DNA of 64,000 nt. Origin: Hemerocallis citrina (taxonomy: Eukaryota; Streptophyta; Magnoliopsida; Asparagales; Asphodelaceae). A model generated the notes under the pieces. That model searched no databases. It had not been told where the DNA came from and worked only from the letters and a program-made list of their open reading frames with translations. Positions 33,615-45,887 of this stretch are shown here, one piece after another. The stretch is from assembly GCA_017893485.1 (NCBI GenBank), contig CM030361.1, positions 310,411,724 through 310,475,723 on the forward strand, written 5' to 3'. Position numbers and translations under genes: made by a program. Numbering within the stretch: the stretch's first letter is position 1; every line of letters begins with the position of its first letter.

Positions 33615-36600
33615 ATGCATCCAAAACAGAAGGGGAAGGCAGCGGTCTTCAACCGAAGAACCACTTCTCTTCCTCCCCCCCGTCCTCCAACTCAAGGTGC
33701 TCCTCCTCAACAGGTCCCTCTAGGGTCTCGGGGGGCTGCCCAGGGGGGCGCCTATCGGAGTCGTCCGAAGCAACATCCTCCTCATGACCATGTTGCGGGT
33801 CCCAATCCTTCAGTTGGATATATGGCTTCTCAAAGCCCTCCCGAGCGGGATCTTCGTCAATTGATTGCTGACCGCCAAAAGGGGATCGACCTCAGAACTC
33901 GCCTGAATGGATGGCGAGCCCTTAGGGGAGTCCATCAACCTGAGCACCCAGGGGCCTCAAGAGTCCGAACCCCCCGCCGACTGAGGACTAGAAGATCCCC
34001 TCCCCCGAGGAGGCAAAGAGAGTCCCCTCAGCATCATCGGTGGAGAACTCATTCTCCAATAAGCCGAGCCACACATAAGGACCGCCAAGTTGGAGAGGTA
34101 CCAGTCACAAGGGCAAATCTTCAAGACTTCCAAGCGACAGTCTTACGAGCCCTCAATATTGCCCAGAAGAACAACCAGAGGCCACCTACTCAAGAGAAAG
34201 CTAGGAGCCACCGCCTTCACACTCATAGTCCTCGTCCTTCTCCAAGCTACCATTGCTGCAGCCCCAGTCCATCCTCGTACGAAGATGAGTCTCGGGGCTC
34301 GGCAAGATATGATCAAAGAGAAGACTCAATCTACCGCCATCTCCACGAGATGGAGAGGCGCCTCGGCCGAATTGACAAGGAAGAAGAGCAACGGGCGATA
34401 AACCTCCGCCCGAGCAGACCTCCATTCTCCCGCACCATCATGGAGGCCCCCGTCCTAGAGAACTTCAAGCCGCCTCACTTCGAGGAGTATACCGAGGATT
34501 CGGACCCCGTAGATCACATAGAGAGTTTCAAAACTCTCATGATGATCCACCAGGCTTCAGACGCCCTCTTCTGCAAGATCTTCCCTGCCACGCTGAAGGG
34601 GTCTACGAGAGAATGGTACTCTCGACTCGCCCCGGCCTCCATCTTCTCATTCGACTAGTTTGAAGGGCTCTTCCTTACTCATTTCGTGAGTAGCCGCCGG
34701 GTCGAGAAAACAAGTGTATCTCTGGTGACCCTTAACCAAGAAAAGGGTGAACACCTAAGGGATTACATTCGACGCTTCACTGTCGAAGCCCGGTCCATTC
34801 CCTCCCTTAACAAATCGGTAGCCTCTGCCGCATTCGAGCGCAATGTCACCGACGCTCGCCTCAAGGCATCCCTTGCCAAGAAGCCTCCTTGGGACTTCTC
34901 AGAACTCCTACTTAGGGTGGAGAAGTACATATGAGTGGAAGAGGCTCTCAACCCCCCTACTCTTGAAGAATCATCTTCCAGGAACAAACGGAAAAATACA
35001 AGCGAAGAGGGGTCCCAAAAATTCCAGAAGGACGGCAATGGCCAGCGCTGCCCAACTCCTCGTTTTGAGAAGTTCACCCCCCTCATTGCTAATATATCAG
35101 AAGTTCTTATGGAGGTAGACAACGAAGGGCTGCTCCGTGATAAGTTAGAATTTATCTAGTTTTTAACTTGTTTTAAATAGGTTTTATTAGTGGTTTATTT
35201 CTATTTATGTTTTATTTTTATTACCTTTTGGTTTATATTTTAATTTGTAGAAAAAGGAGTTGAAGAGTTGCTGATTGTGATGCAAACAGAATGGATTACG
35301 GCCTCCCAGTGTTGAAGAACATAGCCATAATTTGTGGGAAACGGTTGGAAGGACAATTGAAGAGACAGAGACAATTACGGCCCCCCAGTGTTTACCAACA
35401 TGGCCGTAATTCGTCCAGAATCCACTAAAGAGTCACAGCTTGAAGATTATGACCCCCCAGTGTTGCGCGTTATGGCCATATTTATGGCAGAATTCTGTAA
35501 CAGCTCCTAATAATGGCTGAATCGGTTACTTTTTCTTTATGGGTCTTAAAGGGGTTATAATGGCACTTGATTAGGGGGGAAACTAGGCTATAAATATAGG
35601 ATTTCAGAACCACAAAGGGAGACTCACACTCACACACTCTCTCTTCCTCTCCATTGTTTCTTGGAGCAAAACTTATGTTCTTTGGTATTATGTTCAAACA
35701 ACTTTTCTTTGGCTTAAGCTTTGAGTAGTTTCTTTTATCTTGGGATTGTGGCGAATCCAATGATGAATTACTGATAGTTTTGATTTTCCCTTTTGTTATG
35801 AGTTGTTGTTTCTTTTTAATTCAATCTTAGTATTATAATTGCTTGCAAGTATAAGGTTTATGTTTGCATAATTCTAGATATCAAGTGAAGTACTGAAAGG
35901 TGAAGTTTGATATTAGAACTATAAGATTGAACAAGGGAATCGAATCATGAAAATAGATTTTATTCTCTTGAGGTTGTGAAAAATATCTGCTCTTAATGGG
36001 TTTTTGCTAATACTTCTACCATGAAAATAGGTCGTTTATTAGCTTAAATACGTTGTTGTTCTTTGAAAGAAGCAAACAATTACATTAGCTTATTTGCCTT
36101 TAAAAAAATCCATCACTCATAGCATTAGGAAAAATTGATTTTATTGATAATTGTCATTGTGAAGAACCATAATCCCAAGAGTTTATTTTCTCTGTTATTG
36201 AAATTTAATCATTACTCATTTTTCCAACAACTTGTCATTTTAAATACGATTCAGTTTAGCTAATCATCATTGTGAGAAGAGACTGGTAATCAATACAAAG
36301 TCCCTGTGGGAACGATCTTTTTATTACGCGATACAACCGTGCACTTGCGGGCTTATCACTCCGCGCTCCCCCTAGAATGAATACCCCTGGCAAGAAGAGG
36401 AACAAGGATAAGTGGTGCCGCTTTCACAGGGACCACGGCCATGACACGGATGATTGTCGGGCTCTCAAAGAGGAGATCGAATAACTCATACAACGGGGAT
36501 ACCTGACCAAGTTCGTCCAAAAAGATGGGGCCTAGCTCCCCCTCTGAGGAGCCTACAAATGAGCGGAAAGGCCCGCCGAGCTTCAAGACTCAGAACCTCC

Positions 36601-36640
36601 CCACTCCTCCCAAGAGGTCTTCACCTTATTGTAGAAGTAG
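33615..36640 (+). pseudogene. Gypsy gag gene, broken by nonsense codons and a solo LTR
   Basis: The frame from ATG 33615 has an Arg/Pro-rich N-terminus, then the retrotransposon gag domain (ENFKPPHFEEYTEDSDPVDH ... FPATLKGSTREWYSRL ... RVEKTSVSLVTLNQEKGEHL). In-frame stops are TAG at 34656-34658, TGA at 34932-34934 and TAA at 36482-36484. The frame is interrupted at 35137 by a solo LTR and resumes in phase at 36364 with APPRMNTPGKKRNKDKW and the zinc-binding-like CRFHRDHGHDTDDC. Gag would form the particle that packages the element's RNA. No protease or polymerase follows, so the element is also 3'-truncated. Confidence 0.87.
35138..36358. mobile_element. Solo LTR (1,221 bp) with perfect 5-bp TSD, nested in gag
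   Basis: The element starts TGATAAG and ends CTTATCA (7-bp inverted ends, TG...CA). The 5-bp target duplication CTCCG is at 35133-35137 and 36359-36363. The 3' part has the GGGAACGATC ... GCACTTGCGGGCTTATCA wording of plant LTRs. No internal domain is present, so it is a solo LTR left by LTR-LTR recombination. Three tandem imperfect hairpins lie near its left end (about 35294-35482). Confidence 0.9.
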
Positions 36641-36814
36641 GATCTTGATTGTCAATAAGGCTGATGCTTATAACCCGGGCAATAGCATGTAATAATGGAT
36701 CGCCCTATTGAAGTGTCCACTTAGTTTATCACAATAAAACTTTACATTTTTTCATTGAAAATTAATACTCTTGCTTCATCTCTATCTCTCCGAGTCACGA
36801 CTCGCTAAATGGTG

Positions 36815-37460
36815 AGTTCAGAGCCAGGTTCTCTTACATGGCTGCTCTCGCAACTTACTAAGCTAAAGAAAAAATGAGTTTGGAGTTCAACACTTGGCTC
36901 GATTCTGCTTCAAATTACTCGCTCATAAGCGGGTAAGAAGTAGTTCGCCATTCAGAATTGCTCCTATAACTCGTTAACCCTCTCTTAAACGACGAGTTCG
37001 GAGTCCAACACTTGGCTCGATTCCGCTTCAAATTACTCGCTCATAAGCGGAAAAGAAGTGGTTCGCCATTCGGAATTACTCCTACACCTCATTAACCCCC
37101 TCTAACAACGAGTTCGGAGTCCAACACTTGGCTCGATTCTGCTTTAAATTACTCGCTCATAAGCGAGTAAGAAGTGGTTCGCCATTCGGAACTGCTCCCA
37201 CAACCGTTGAATCTCTCCTAAACGACGAGTTCGGAGTCCAATACTTGGCTCGATTCCGCTTCAAATCACTCTCTCATAAGCGAGTAAGAAGTGGTTCGCC
37301 ATTCGGAACTGCTCCCACAACCATTGAATCTCTCTTAAACGATGAGTTCGGAGTCCAACACTTGGCTCGATTCCGCTTCAAATTACTTGCTCATAAGCGG
37401 GTAAGAAGTGGTTCGCCATTCGGAACTGCTCCCACAACCGTTGATTCACCCACTTGAACA
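36815..37460. repeat. 117-bp tandem repeat, about 5.5 copies
   Basis: A GAGTTCGGAGTCCAACACTT-type unit begins near 36877, 36995, 37111, 37228 and 37345, with a diverged copy near 36815. Spacing is 116-118 bp. Because 117 is a multiple of three, one frame stays open through three copies (37128-37457); I regard it as incidental. Confidence 0.92.
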
Positions 37461-37770
37461 ACAAGTTTGGAACTCACAACTCTCTCCTAGAGTTGCTCCT
37501 CAAACTTGTCTCCTAAATGGCTCTCTCCTAGAGCCGAGCTCTTTGCTCCGCTCACCTCCAAAGCGGACCTCTTCACAATGAGTTCGGAGCTCACAACTCT
37601 CTCCTAGAGTTGCTCCTCAAACTTGTCTCCCAAATGGCTCTCTCCTAGAGCCAAGCTCTTCGCTCCCCTCACCTCCGAAGCGGACCTCTTCACAACGAGT
37701 TCGGAGCTCACAACTCTCTCCTAGAGTTGCTCCTCAAACTTGTCTCCCAAATGGCTCTCTTGCTAGGAGG
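37460..37770. repeat. Second 117-bp tandem repeat, about 2.6 copies
   Basis: A different unit (CTCACAACTCTCTCCTAGAG type) at 37474, 37590 and 37707, with the same period of 116-117 bp and sharing only the GAGTTCGGAG word with the first array. It ends where LTR sequence resembling the inner solo LTR begins. Confidence 0.9.
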
Positions 37771-39444
37771 AGAAGATCTAGGAGTTGCTTGGGAGCTAGA
37801 AGAGGTGTTCTATCTTTTCATTTGTTCAAACATCAAAAAGGTGGGTGTTCTCTTACTTTCTAGTTATATAGAACAATGCTTGCTAGTAATAACAAATGAG
37901 TAATTTTGATTTGTATGTAGCATGAATAGTAGTGAGATATGCTATGTTAAGTAAATTAATTTATATCATGTTAATTAGTAATGAGAAAAGACATAATTGA
38001 TTAGTTTTGTCATGAACTAATATGCATGAAGAAATAGTAGATTGTATGAAAATATTGGGAATACTTCTTTTGATAAGTAAATAAAGTTTTGTAAAGTAAA
38101 GTTGATGTTATGGAATTCATTGGATTGTTATAAAAATATAATATGCTATCTTTAACTAGAGAGAATGAATGCAAATTTGAGTTTGCTAATAAGAAAAAAA
38201 CAACTTTAAAAGTTTGTTTTATTTTTTCTAAAATATGATTTATCAATCAGTGAGTTACTGTTATAAAGTATCTCAGTTTATATAAAATTATTTCAGTCAA
38301 ATAAAAGGTTTGATCAAATTTAAGGAATCGAGTTTTTTGTAAAAAATAATGGGATGACAGAAATTTAGAACAAAAACCAACGGGGTGCCTATATGTCGTT
38401 GGGCGCACTTGGCCTGTTGGCTTGGCATTGCGCTGGCTTCCTGGTCGGGTTGGGTTCGAACCCTGTTATTCCCAAACATTATTCCTGTGTTGTTTTTTTG
38501 AAGCTATTCAAGTCCGAGACTTTGATATAAGAAAATTTCGATGAGAGAAATTAACAACAAACTTCGATGAGAAAATTTCGATGACAAAACTTCCTGGTCG
38601 GGTTGGGTTCGGAATTTCGATGAGAAAATTTCGGAGTTCGAAACCTGAAGAACAGATTTTGCTTTTTTGAGTGTTTTAATAAATTTAATGAGTCCTATTG
38701 CATTTTTAAAAATTGAGAAAAATCCTAGTGTTTATAAAATGTTATGGGGAATTTATTAAAATAGTTTTAAAGATTTTGTATGTATATTTGAGAAGTAAAA
38801 AAGACATTTGAGATAGAATGAGATTTTGTTCTCAAGTTAATTATTTTAAGATCATGATCCTTATCTTTAGAAGAAAAGTAAAGAGTTTGATGTGAGAATT
38901 AGTCTTCTTGTTGAGATTATGCATTTATGTTGAATGAGAAACTATAGATTTCTATACGTACTCGAATTTGTTAATAAGTTTCAATTAGATGAATGCATGA
39001 GTAGAATCAGTGATTGAAAAGAATTAAAAGTGGAAAAATAGATCATGGATAGTGCTAAAATGAGACATTGAATAGTGATAAAATGAGATAATGATTAAGT
39101 TGTAAAATGAATTATATCTAAGTTTAAAACATGTTTATTGAAGGGTATATATACCCATAAATTCTTGTACATGAAAAAGTGGTGATTTAGAGTTAGTGAG
39201 ACCTCGGGTACCGGCAAAATTGAATTGAAAAGAGTTGAGATATATCTTGAGATATGGCCATGGAGCTATCTCGCATTTTGTTGGTTATGTCCGGTAGGTG
39301 GTAAAACTAATTCTAGGTATGAAAATTTATTCATGTCTTGAACTTAAGAATTAGGCATATAAGTGAAGATGTAGTAAACCTGGGCAAACGTAAGTGGGGC
39401 GCTCTATATAGTCAGCGGTGGACTCTAGGACTATAGACCAAGTC

Positions 39445-42312
39445 TGTAATACCCCGATTTTTCTTAATACATAAAGATTATTTATTTCTCTTTTTATGGT
39501 ATGCTTGTGTAGCATGTGACTATTATTTTCTCCATGATGAATAAAGTATATTGTTCCCTATAAAATATTTTCCTTAAAGCCCAATGTTAACTTGTTTATT
39601 TTCTCTTTTTAAAATATTTATTTTTGGCCAAAATGAACTTAAGCCCATAAACTTAACTTTTTATTTATTTTAAATTCCTACAACTTGTATGTGTAACATC
39701 TTCTCTTTTATACTATTCCGGGTATTTGATGTACTATTTAGTGTAGTGGAGTTTGTGTGTACACGTGCACTTTATGTACACGTGCACAAGGCACAATACT
39801 TGGCCGGATTTGTGGAGTGATGGACTTAGGTCATGGGTGGTTACTTGAGGTGTGGGTAGTTTCTCAAACTCCCGATTTGATCTCAGCCTTTGATTCTCCA
39901 ACTCCCCAATGTATCTTAACCCTCCATTCTATTTATTCCCTAGTATAAATACCCCTCCTATCCCCATCTCTTTTACACTAAAAATTTTCTAAGATTACTA
40001 TTACAAGAGAGTATTTGTGAGTTTGTGTGGGAGCTTTTCTGTGGAGGCAAGCAGCATTGCTGAGGAGCTCGGTGTGGAGCAAAGGAGCAAGAAGGCGTTC
40101 TCTGCTTTGAAAAGTGCGGGATTTCGTTTATTTCTTCATATAAGGTGGGTGTTTCTCAGGACTTCTAACGTAGGAATGATACTATAATTACTATGATTGA
40201 TACCATGTTACAAAAAGTGAATTGAATGCAGTTGAAATTGCTTGAACATGCTATTAATAATGAGAGTGAGACTGTCGGTACAGTCGACTGCCATGTGAGA
40301 CAGCCGACTAGTACGAGACACTACTTTTCATAATGTGCTGATAAAAATGTGTGCAAATAGATATGATGGTGTGATTATTAAATGTATATTTTCCCTATGA
40401 CACATATGATGGAGGGAAGGTAAATGAATGAAAAGAACTAATGGTGATAAATAACTTAAATTGTCGGAGCAGTCGACTGACGTTGTGTTAAGTCGACTGG
40501 TGCTTCGTTCTGATTATGACTGTTTGAAAGTTCCATGAATAAAGATATTTTATTTATGTAGACCCAGTATGATGACTTGAGATTTATACCTTCATTGTCG
40601 TAAGAAAGTATGAGCAATGTGAATGCATGTTTAAAGTAGTTTTCTCTAAAAGAGCATGTTAGTAACTTGGAAATTTGTGCTGTAAGTGCTACTGAACAAG
40701 AGGAGACTCTGTTTATAAAACATGAATTTATGTATATGGTGAATTGATATCATGATGCAAGTACATGTAAGAACTGTAAATAATCTCCTTAATGGAAAAT
40801 GGATCTGTCCAGTCGACCGATGCATGTAGCAAGTCGACTGATCTGGACTTAGAAATTATGCTGTTGGAATCTCCAAGACAGACGGCTGATCGATGAACAG
40901 TCGACTGTCACGAGAACAATATTGTGAACATGAAAAGTGCGGGACAGGCGACTGGTGGCGTACAACAGTCGACTATCCCGAGCAATTATGATGATACTGT
41001 GTGTGACTGTATGAGTCGACTGGTATTCTTCCAAGTCGACTGTACAGAGTGTACTTGGATGTATTTGAACTTCATGTTATTTTGCTCTTGGTAATTATGA
41101 ACTGTATGATTTGAATCGATGGACTCTGTTTATGGCTGTATGAATTATGTGAAATGAATCATAGATGAGAATTGAGAATTAAATGAATAATTATGAAAGG
41201 CTAAATCATGATGAGAAAGTCTGTGAGACTCTAAAATAAATGATGAGCTGATGATGCTCAATTGGATATTGTGAAATTGAAATTGAACGAAGGAGTAGCT
41301 AAGTCTCCCCGGCAGTGAAATGAAATGATATTGAGAAATAGACCAGGTTGGTCGAGTGAAATGAAATGATAAGTCCGGTTGATGGAGAGGCTAACTCTAG
41401 AGCTTGATTTTTATTCATGACTCTAATGTAACTTTAATACATAGTGTGGAGGTGATGAAGGTGAGAGAAAAACATGAGTATGAGAGCTAGGGTACGGTGC
41501 GGGTGTGTGAGCCGCAGAATGCATGCTTGATGAGTCAAGACATGGCGCGGGCACAGCTCAGTAATGATCGGACTCTAGTCACGCTTATGGGATGTTTTGG
41601 TGACTGCAAGAGGAGTGTGTTCAGGGAGGAGGCTAAATTGTCGCAGAATGCATGCTTGACGAGTCAAGACATGGCGCGAAATTCTACTCCAGGGGCCTGG
41701 ATACATGCTTGTACTCATAGAATCATCTAAGATACTCATTGAATTTACAGAAGTAGAGCAAGTCATGGCGGGGGATTGAACCCTACAAAAATGAAGAACG
41801 ATTAAGAGGCTTGCCCTCGAACCTATGTAGTATGGGATGCATAGAATTCGAACAAGTGTGCATTAGTGTCATGTGAAAATTAAATAATTGCATTAAGGAT
41901 TAAGTGCACAATCCCGACACGACATCTCTAAAAGTTCCCTTTTGATTTTACATGCTTATTATGAACAAGATTGTGATTTGTTAAGAAATGAGATTCATTA
42001 TACTGTTTCTGGCATAGAGAGGATGGCCATGTATAATTATCGTCGGTTGAATAAACTGACGTACCCACAGTTTTGTATGCAGGATAAATTACATGTAAAG
42101 AGGAATGGATGCATAAAGATCTCATTATGTTGTTGTTCGTTTATGTAAATGTTGTATATTTTGCTTCCGCTGTGTAAATTTAAATGTAAGATGTTGTAAC
42201 TCTGATGTAAAAAAAAAAGTTTGAAATTTCCTCGTAAAAATTGTACTCGAGAAAAGTGAAAAGATCCTGAAGAACATCTCGAATTCAGTAATTTGGAATT
42301 CGGGGCGTTACA
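39445..42312 (+). mobile_element. Solo LTR (2,868 bp), Gypsy-type, perfect 5-bp TSD
   Basis: It starts TGTAATACCCCG and ends CGGGGCGTTACA, mirror-image ends typical of plant chromovirus-type Gypsy LTRs. The target duplication AAGTC is at 39440-39444 and 42313-42317. There are no polyprotein motifs inside, so it is a solo LTR. It includes a direct duplication of about 35 bp near 41514 and 41642 and the paired GTCGAC palindromes at 40283-41040. The frames within it show no family. Confidence 0.88.
40283..41040. promoter_or_regulatory. Cluster of paired AGTCGACT palindromes, 20-21 bp spacing
   Basis: Sites start at 40283/40303 (second GCCGAC), 40472/40492, 40812/40833, 40900 (weak partner to its left), 40948/40968 (first GGCGAC) and 41015/41035. 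Most extend to CAGTCGACTG. Linkers between partners differ in sequence while the spacing stays at two helical turns. They lie inside the solo LTR. Function is inferred only. Confidence 0.4.
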
Positions 42313-43128
42313 AAGTCAGTGGTGGATTTCGGGACTGTGGTTGCTCTGTGGGAGACGGGCCTTTATTTTGAAATCCAGGATTATAATGATTGATCGGCGG
42401 TGGATTCCGAGATCATGAATAGTCGGGCGGATAGTTTGTCGTACTCCAATGTATATACGTATACCGGGGCTAGAGAGGCACTTGCGGGATGATTCGCACG
42501 ATGAGGGATCTGTTATAACAGTCGGCGGTGGACTCCGAGGCTGGGATCCATATTCGTGAAATGATCTAAACCTTGTCTTATTACTGGGTAGCTTTCATGG
42601 CGAGGGATCGAACCCTTTTATTGTGGAGTACGTAGGCACTTGCCCTCGGACCTATGTACTATGGGATGCATAGAATCCGAACAAGTGTGCATTAGTATCA
42701 TTCTAGAATAAAATATCTGCATTAGGCATCAAGGCAAGACATACACTTATATGCTTAGAGTAGTCACGTTTGTACACCCTATTTCTTTCAAGTTTTTGTG
42801 GTGGTTAAAGTATGGAGATCGTTATACTATTCCCGACATAGAGAGGATAGCCGTGTATAACATTTCGTCGGTTATAATCAATTGACGTACCCACAGCTTT
42901 ACATGTAGGTATTGGAGTTTCATGAGGTGGAAATGTTGTTGTTGATTTTTATTAAAGAAGTTGTAATTGTATTCATTGTAATTTATTTTGTCTTTCGCTG
43001 TGTAACAATGTAAAGAACTCTAATGTATTATTGAAAAGTTTTAATTTCCTTGTAAAATTGTAAGAAGTGAATTGTAAAGATCCTGTGGAATCTCGAATTC
43101 GGTCTTATTTGAAATTCGGGGTGTTACA

Positions 43129-45364
43129 GTATCCTCAGTCGTGATCCCCAGTGAATCGATCTTATAGTATATATTATATATATAATACTCACCTTGCATG
43201 AACATGCATGCATTCTATCCATCTCCCTTTCTCTTCTATATATATGCACACATACATGCAACACTCTCACCCTCACTACCTATTCTTCTTTTCTTTGCTT
43301 CTCCTCCTCCCACCATCCTCTTCCTCTGCCTTCTTCACACCCGAGAGCCCAAGCCAACACCTGAGCTCCACTTTACCCTCCACCTTCGAGCCGATGACTC
43401 CATTTCTACGGTCCCGTGAACCCCGAAAAAACAACACGGCACCATGTCATCTCCTCGTTGTTGTTGTCGCTCACCACCGTTGCTCGCTCACTGTCGTCTT
43501 GCTGCCAATCTTGCCGCTGTTGTGCTGCTGTCCTTTGCCGACATCGCTTCTTCTTTCCGTGGTTAACACCACCACCGTAATCGTCACGTTATAAGGCAAG
43601 TATCTTGTACACTCTTTTTGTTCTCGTACAAGCATTTTTCTTGGACTCGTGGCAAATAGTCTAGTTATCATCATGTTTTATTCCGTTCTAGTCACTAGTT
43701 CCATGCTATATTAACTCAAGAGTGAACCGTTAACACATTTTGAATCGTGTTATCGAATATCGAATATTCAACTTTACTATCTTAAAATTTTTTGACCTTG
43801 CACTAAGAATTCGACCATGTTTCCGATACTAGATTGAAGATTTTCTACATGAAAATCGTAGCCCATCGAGTCCTAAATCCAGAACATCTTATAGTTTCTC
43901 AATCCGATGTATAGATTGTGAGATATCACGATTTTAGTATTGTGACTCTGAATTTTCAAAATGCGTGCGAAACATCGAAACCAGCGAAAAATGAATTTGT
44001 ACGCATAGCTACTCTCTCTAGAATGTATCGTGTGAATATGAATTGGAACCGGAAGAGAGTCTACTTTCTAGAATCTTTGACGGAATCGGATTTGCTTTTC
44101 TGTAACAACAGAAAAGTGAATTTGAATGCAGATATGTCTCTACGTTTTTGCATATAAACCCGTTATTTTTCGTATTTAATGAACTGAATGTATTATTGTT
44201 CTTGTAATAAAAAACTTGCATAGATATAATAGGTTGATAGATTTTCACATATAATACATTTTATACCACTTGATAATTCTATAATAACTATTCTCGATAC
44301 ATGTACCCGTTTTACATCTCATGATTACCGCCCTTGATATTTTTTTTGATTCTTAATTAATTGCCTTGATTTCACCGTTCCACTAGTCGTACCAACTGCA
44401 TGTTAATTATAAAAGAATAACAAGCCGATGTTATAAGGGTACGACTTAATAGTGGACAATATAGGGGAGTATACTCGGAAGGGGGCCCGTATTTCCCGAA
44501 ATAGTGATTCTTGATTCTTGATTACACAATTCTTGATTACATGTCTTGATACTATCACTGGAAGACCCGAGTACATAGTTTTATAGAATTCACTATTTAA
44601 GTCTAAACGTTACATGATTGATATGCACCGAACTTGTGGTATGGGACACAGGATTGTGTGCATTAGATAAGTTAATAAAACAGATAAACTTGAGATTTCC
44701 ACTAAGCATGATTCTTGATTACATGATTCTTGATTACATGACTCTTCATTACATGACCCTCGATTCTTGATTACATGATTATCGATTAACTGAGCCTAGG
44801 TTATCAATTGAATATATTTTGAAGCCTTGAATACACTAGTTTACAGTATTACTTACATGATCATATTGTTCCAGTTCCTTGCTTCCTGCTACTTCTTGTT
44901 TCTTCCATGTTATATCTTATTATATTACCCCTTTTTACTGTTTGTTGCTACTTGCTGCTCGAAGCTTGCTCTAACGGGTACTTTTCTATTTTTCTTTGAG
45001 TTAATAATTATATTGGTACTGATGGACCTGCGGAGCAGACTTTCTAGACGATCATTGCTACTTTCTTACTACTTCATGTTGTTTTTCTTTAAGTCGTTAT
45101 TTTATCTAGTTGTTATAGCGAACTGCTTATCGTACTGTTCTAATTATAACACCTTGTATTCTCCGGGCATCTTGACCCGATGTTGATGTATTACGATTAT
45201 GGTTATTTTATTTCCAGTTCATGTGACCATTATATTTGCATGGGTGAATGTGTTATAAATATCTTGTTGAGCTTATAATTGTACAACTTATGGATGATGT
45301 ATTTCATTCGCTGGGCCTCAATTGTGTGCCTGTATTTCCGTATAGTGGGAAGCGGGGCGTGACA
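43129..45364 (+). mobile_element. LTR-like sequence, left end missing
   Basis: The right end GCGGGGCGTGACA resembles the terminus of a Gypsy-type LTR, and a TATATATATGCACACATACATG stretch near 43237 looks like an LTR promoter region. No matching TGTCACGCCCC start or target duplication was found. The pyrimidine-rich frames at 43198-43594 show no family and are not called. A 15-bp repeat lies at 44506-44790. Confidence 0.45.
44506..44790. repeat. ~15-bp minisatellite (GATTCTTGATTACAT)
   Basis: The word GATTCTTGATTACAT and close variants recur in two clusters, 44506-44545 and 44708-44790, partly in exact tandem. Confidence 0.8.
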
Positions 45365-45632
45365 TGGGCATTTCACGAATCAGCCACACTCAAGCCCAAA
45401 ACCCGTCAGCGCCGCGAACGGTCGACCGCACCAACAAGTCGGTCGAATGTCCTCTCCACTGGAAGACTTCTTGCAGGGCACGGTCGACCGCACATGGAGG
45501 ATGGTCGACTGCAACTTCTGCTGTTGCAGCTGTTGACTGTTTTTTGCCTCCACTCCGTTTCCAATCATCTTTGTCCCTCCATTGTTTTATCGTCTTTATA
45601 TCCAACATCGTATGCAAGACATAAACCCAACA
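45365..45632 (-). mobile_element. Copia LTR fragment, minus strand
   Basis: On the plus strand CCCAACA is followed by ATCTCCACCTTGG, the reverse complement of a Copia polypurine tract joined to an LTR start (TGTTGGG). The LTR therefore reads leftward from 45632. Its U3 part contains paired GTCGAC sites at 45421/45442 (second site GTCGAA) and 45483/45504. It is truncated at 45365 by the neighbouring LTR-like sequence. 45633-45887 is probably residual internal sequence plus the 5' flank of the RsgA exon. Confidence 0.65.
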
Positions 45633-45887
45633 ATCTCCACCTTGGATTGCATACGCATGAATCCATATCTCTGTGAATTAAAAATCTTCTAGACCTTTCC
45701 AATGGTGAATTTCACAAAAAATAAATTAATTAATTAAAATAAAAAAAAACTCGCCGTGTCCCAACCGCGAGTATGTTGAGTCCACGAGCATAAATGCCTT
45801 CACAGTTTCTTTATATAAATAGTTTCGAAAAGTGACATATAAAAATAAAAATTTAAATAATCAAGAAATATACCAAAAAAATTTAAA

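Larger units (their letters stand above)
37771..43128 (+). mobile_element. Outer Gypsy-type LTR, split by an inner solo LTR of the same family
   Basis: The two outer parts are 37771-39444 and 42318-43128, the latter ending in TTCGGGGTGTTACA. Blocks shared with the inner LTR include AAGGTGGGTGTT (37840 and 40144), the ATGGGATGCATAGAAT block, the GAGAGGAT-GCC block and the terminal GGGGYGTTACA. Outer and inner are therefore diverged members of one family. The expected TGTAA-type left end is not visible; the 117-bp arrays lie where it should be. A GGTTCGAACCC word near 38451 is part of this sequence. Confidence 0.6.

Noticed and set aside
36815..37770. Possible CRISPR-like array or a 39-residue repeat protein
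   Set aside because: Units are contiguous tandem copies without distinct spacers, and the open frame exists only because 117 is divisible by three. The setting is plant LTR sequence.
38397..38480. tRNA gene or tRNA-derived SINE around GGTTCGAACCC
   Set aside because: A box B-like word is present, but I find no acceptor or anticodon pairing and no convincing box A. Part of the wording is repeated near 38587 within the same LTR-like sequence.
43198..43594. Overlapping Ser/Pro/Leu-rich frames
   Set aside because: They lie in pyrimidine-rich LTR-like sequence, have low complexity and show no domain.
21870..45510. GTCGAC sites as cloning-vector (SalI linker) contamination
   Set aside because: Sites are embedded in LTR-like sequence, vary in their extensions and linkers, and no vector sequence flanks them.
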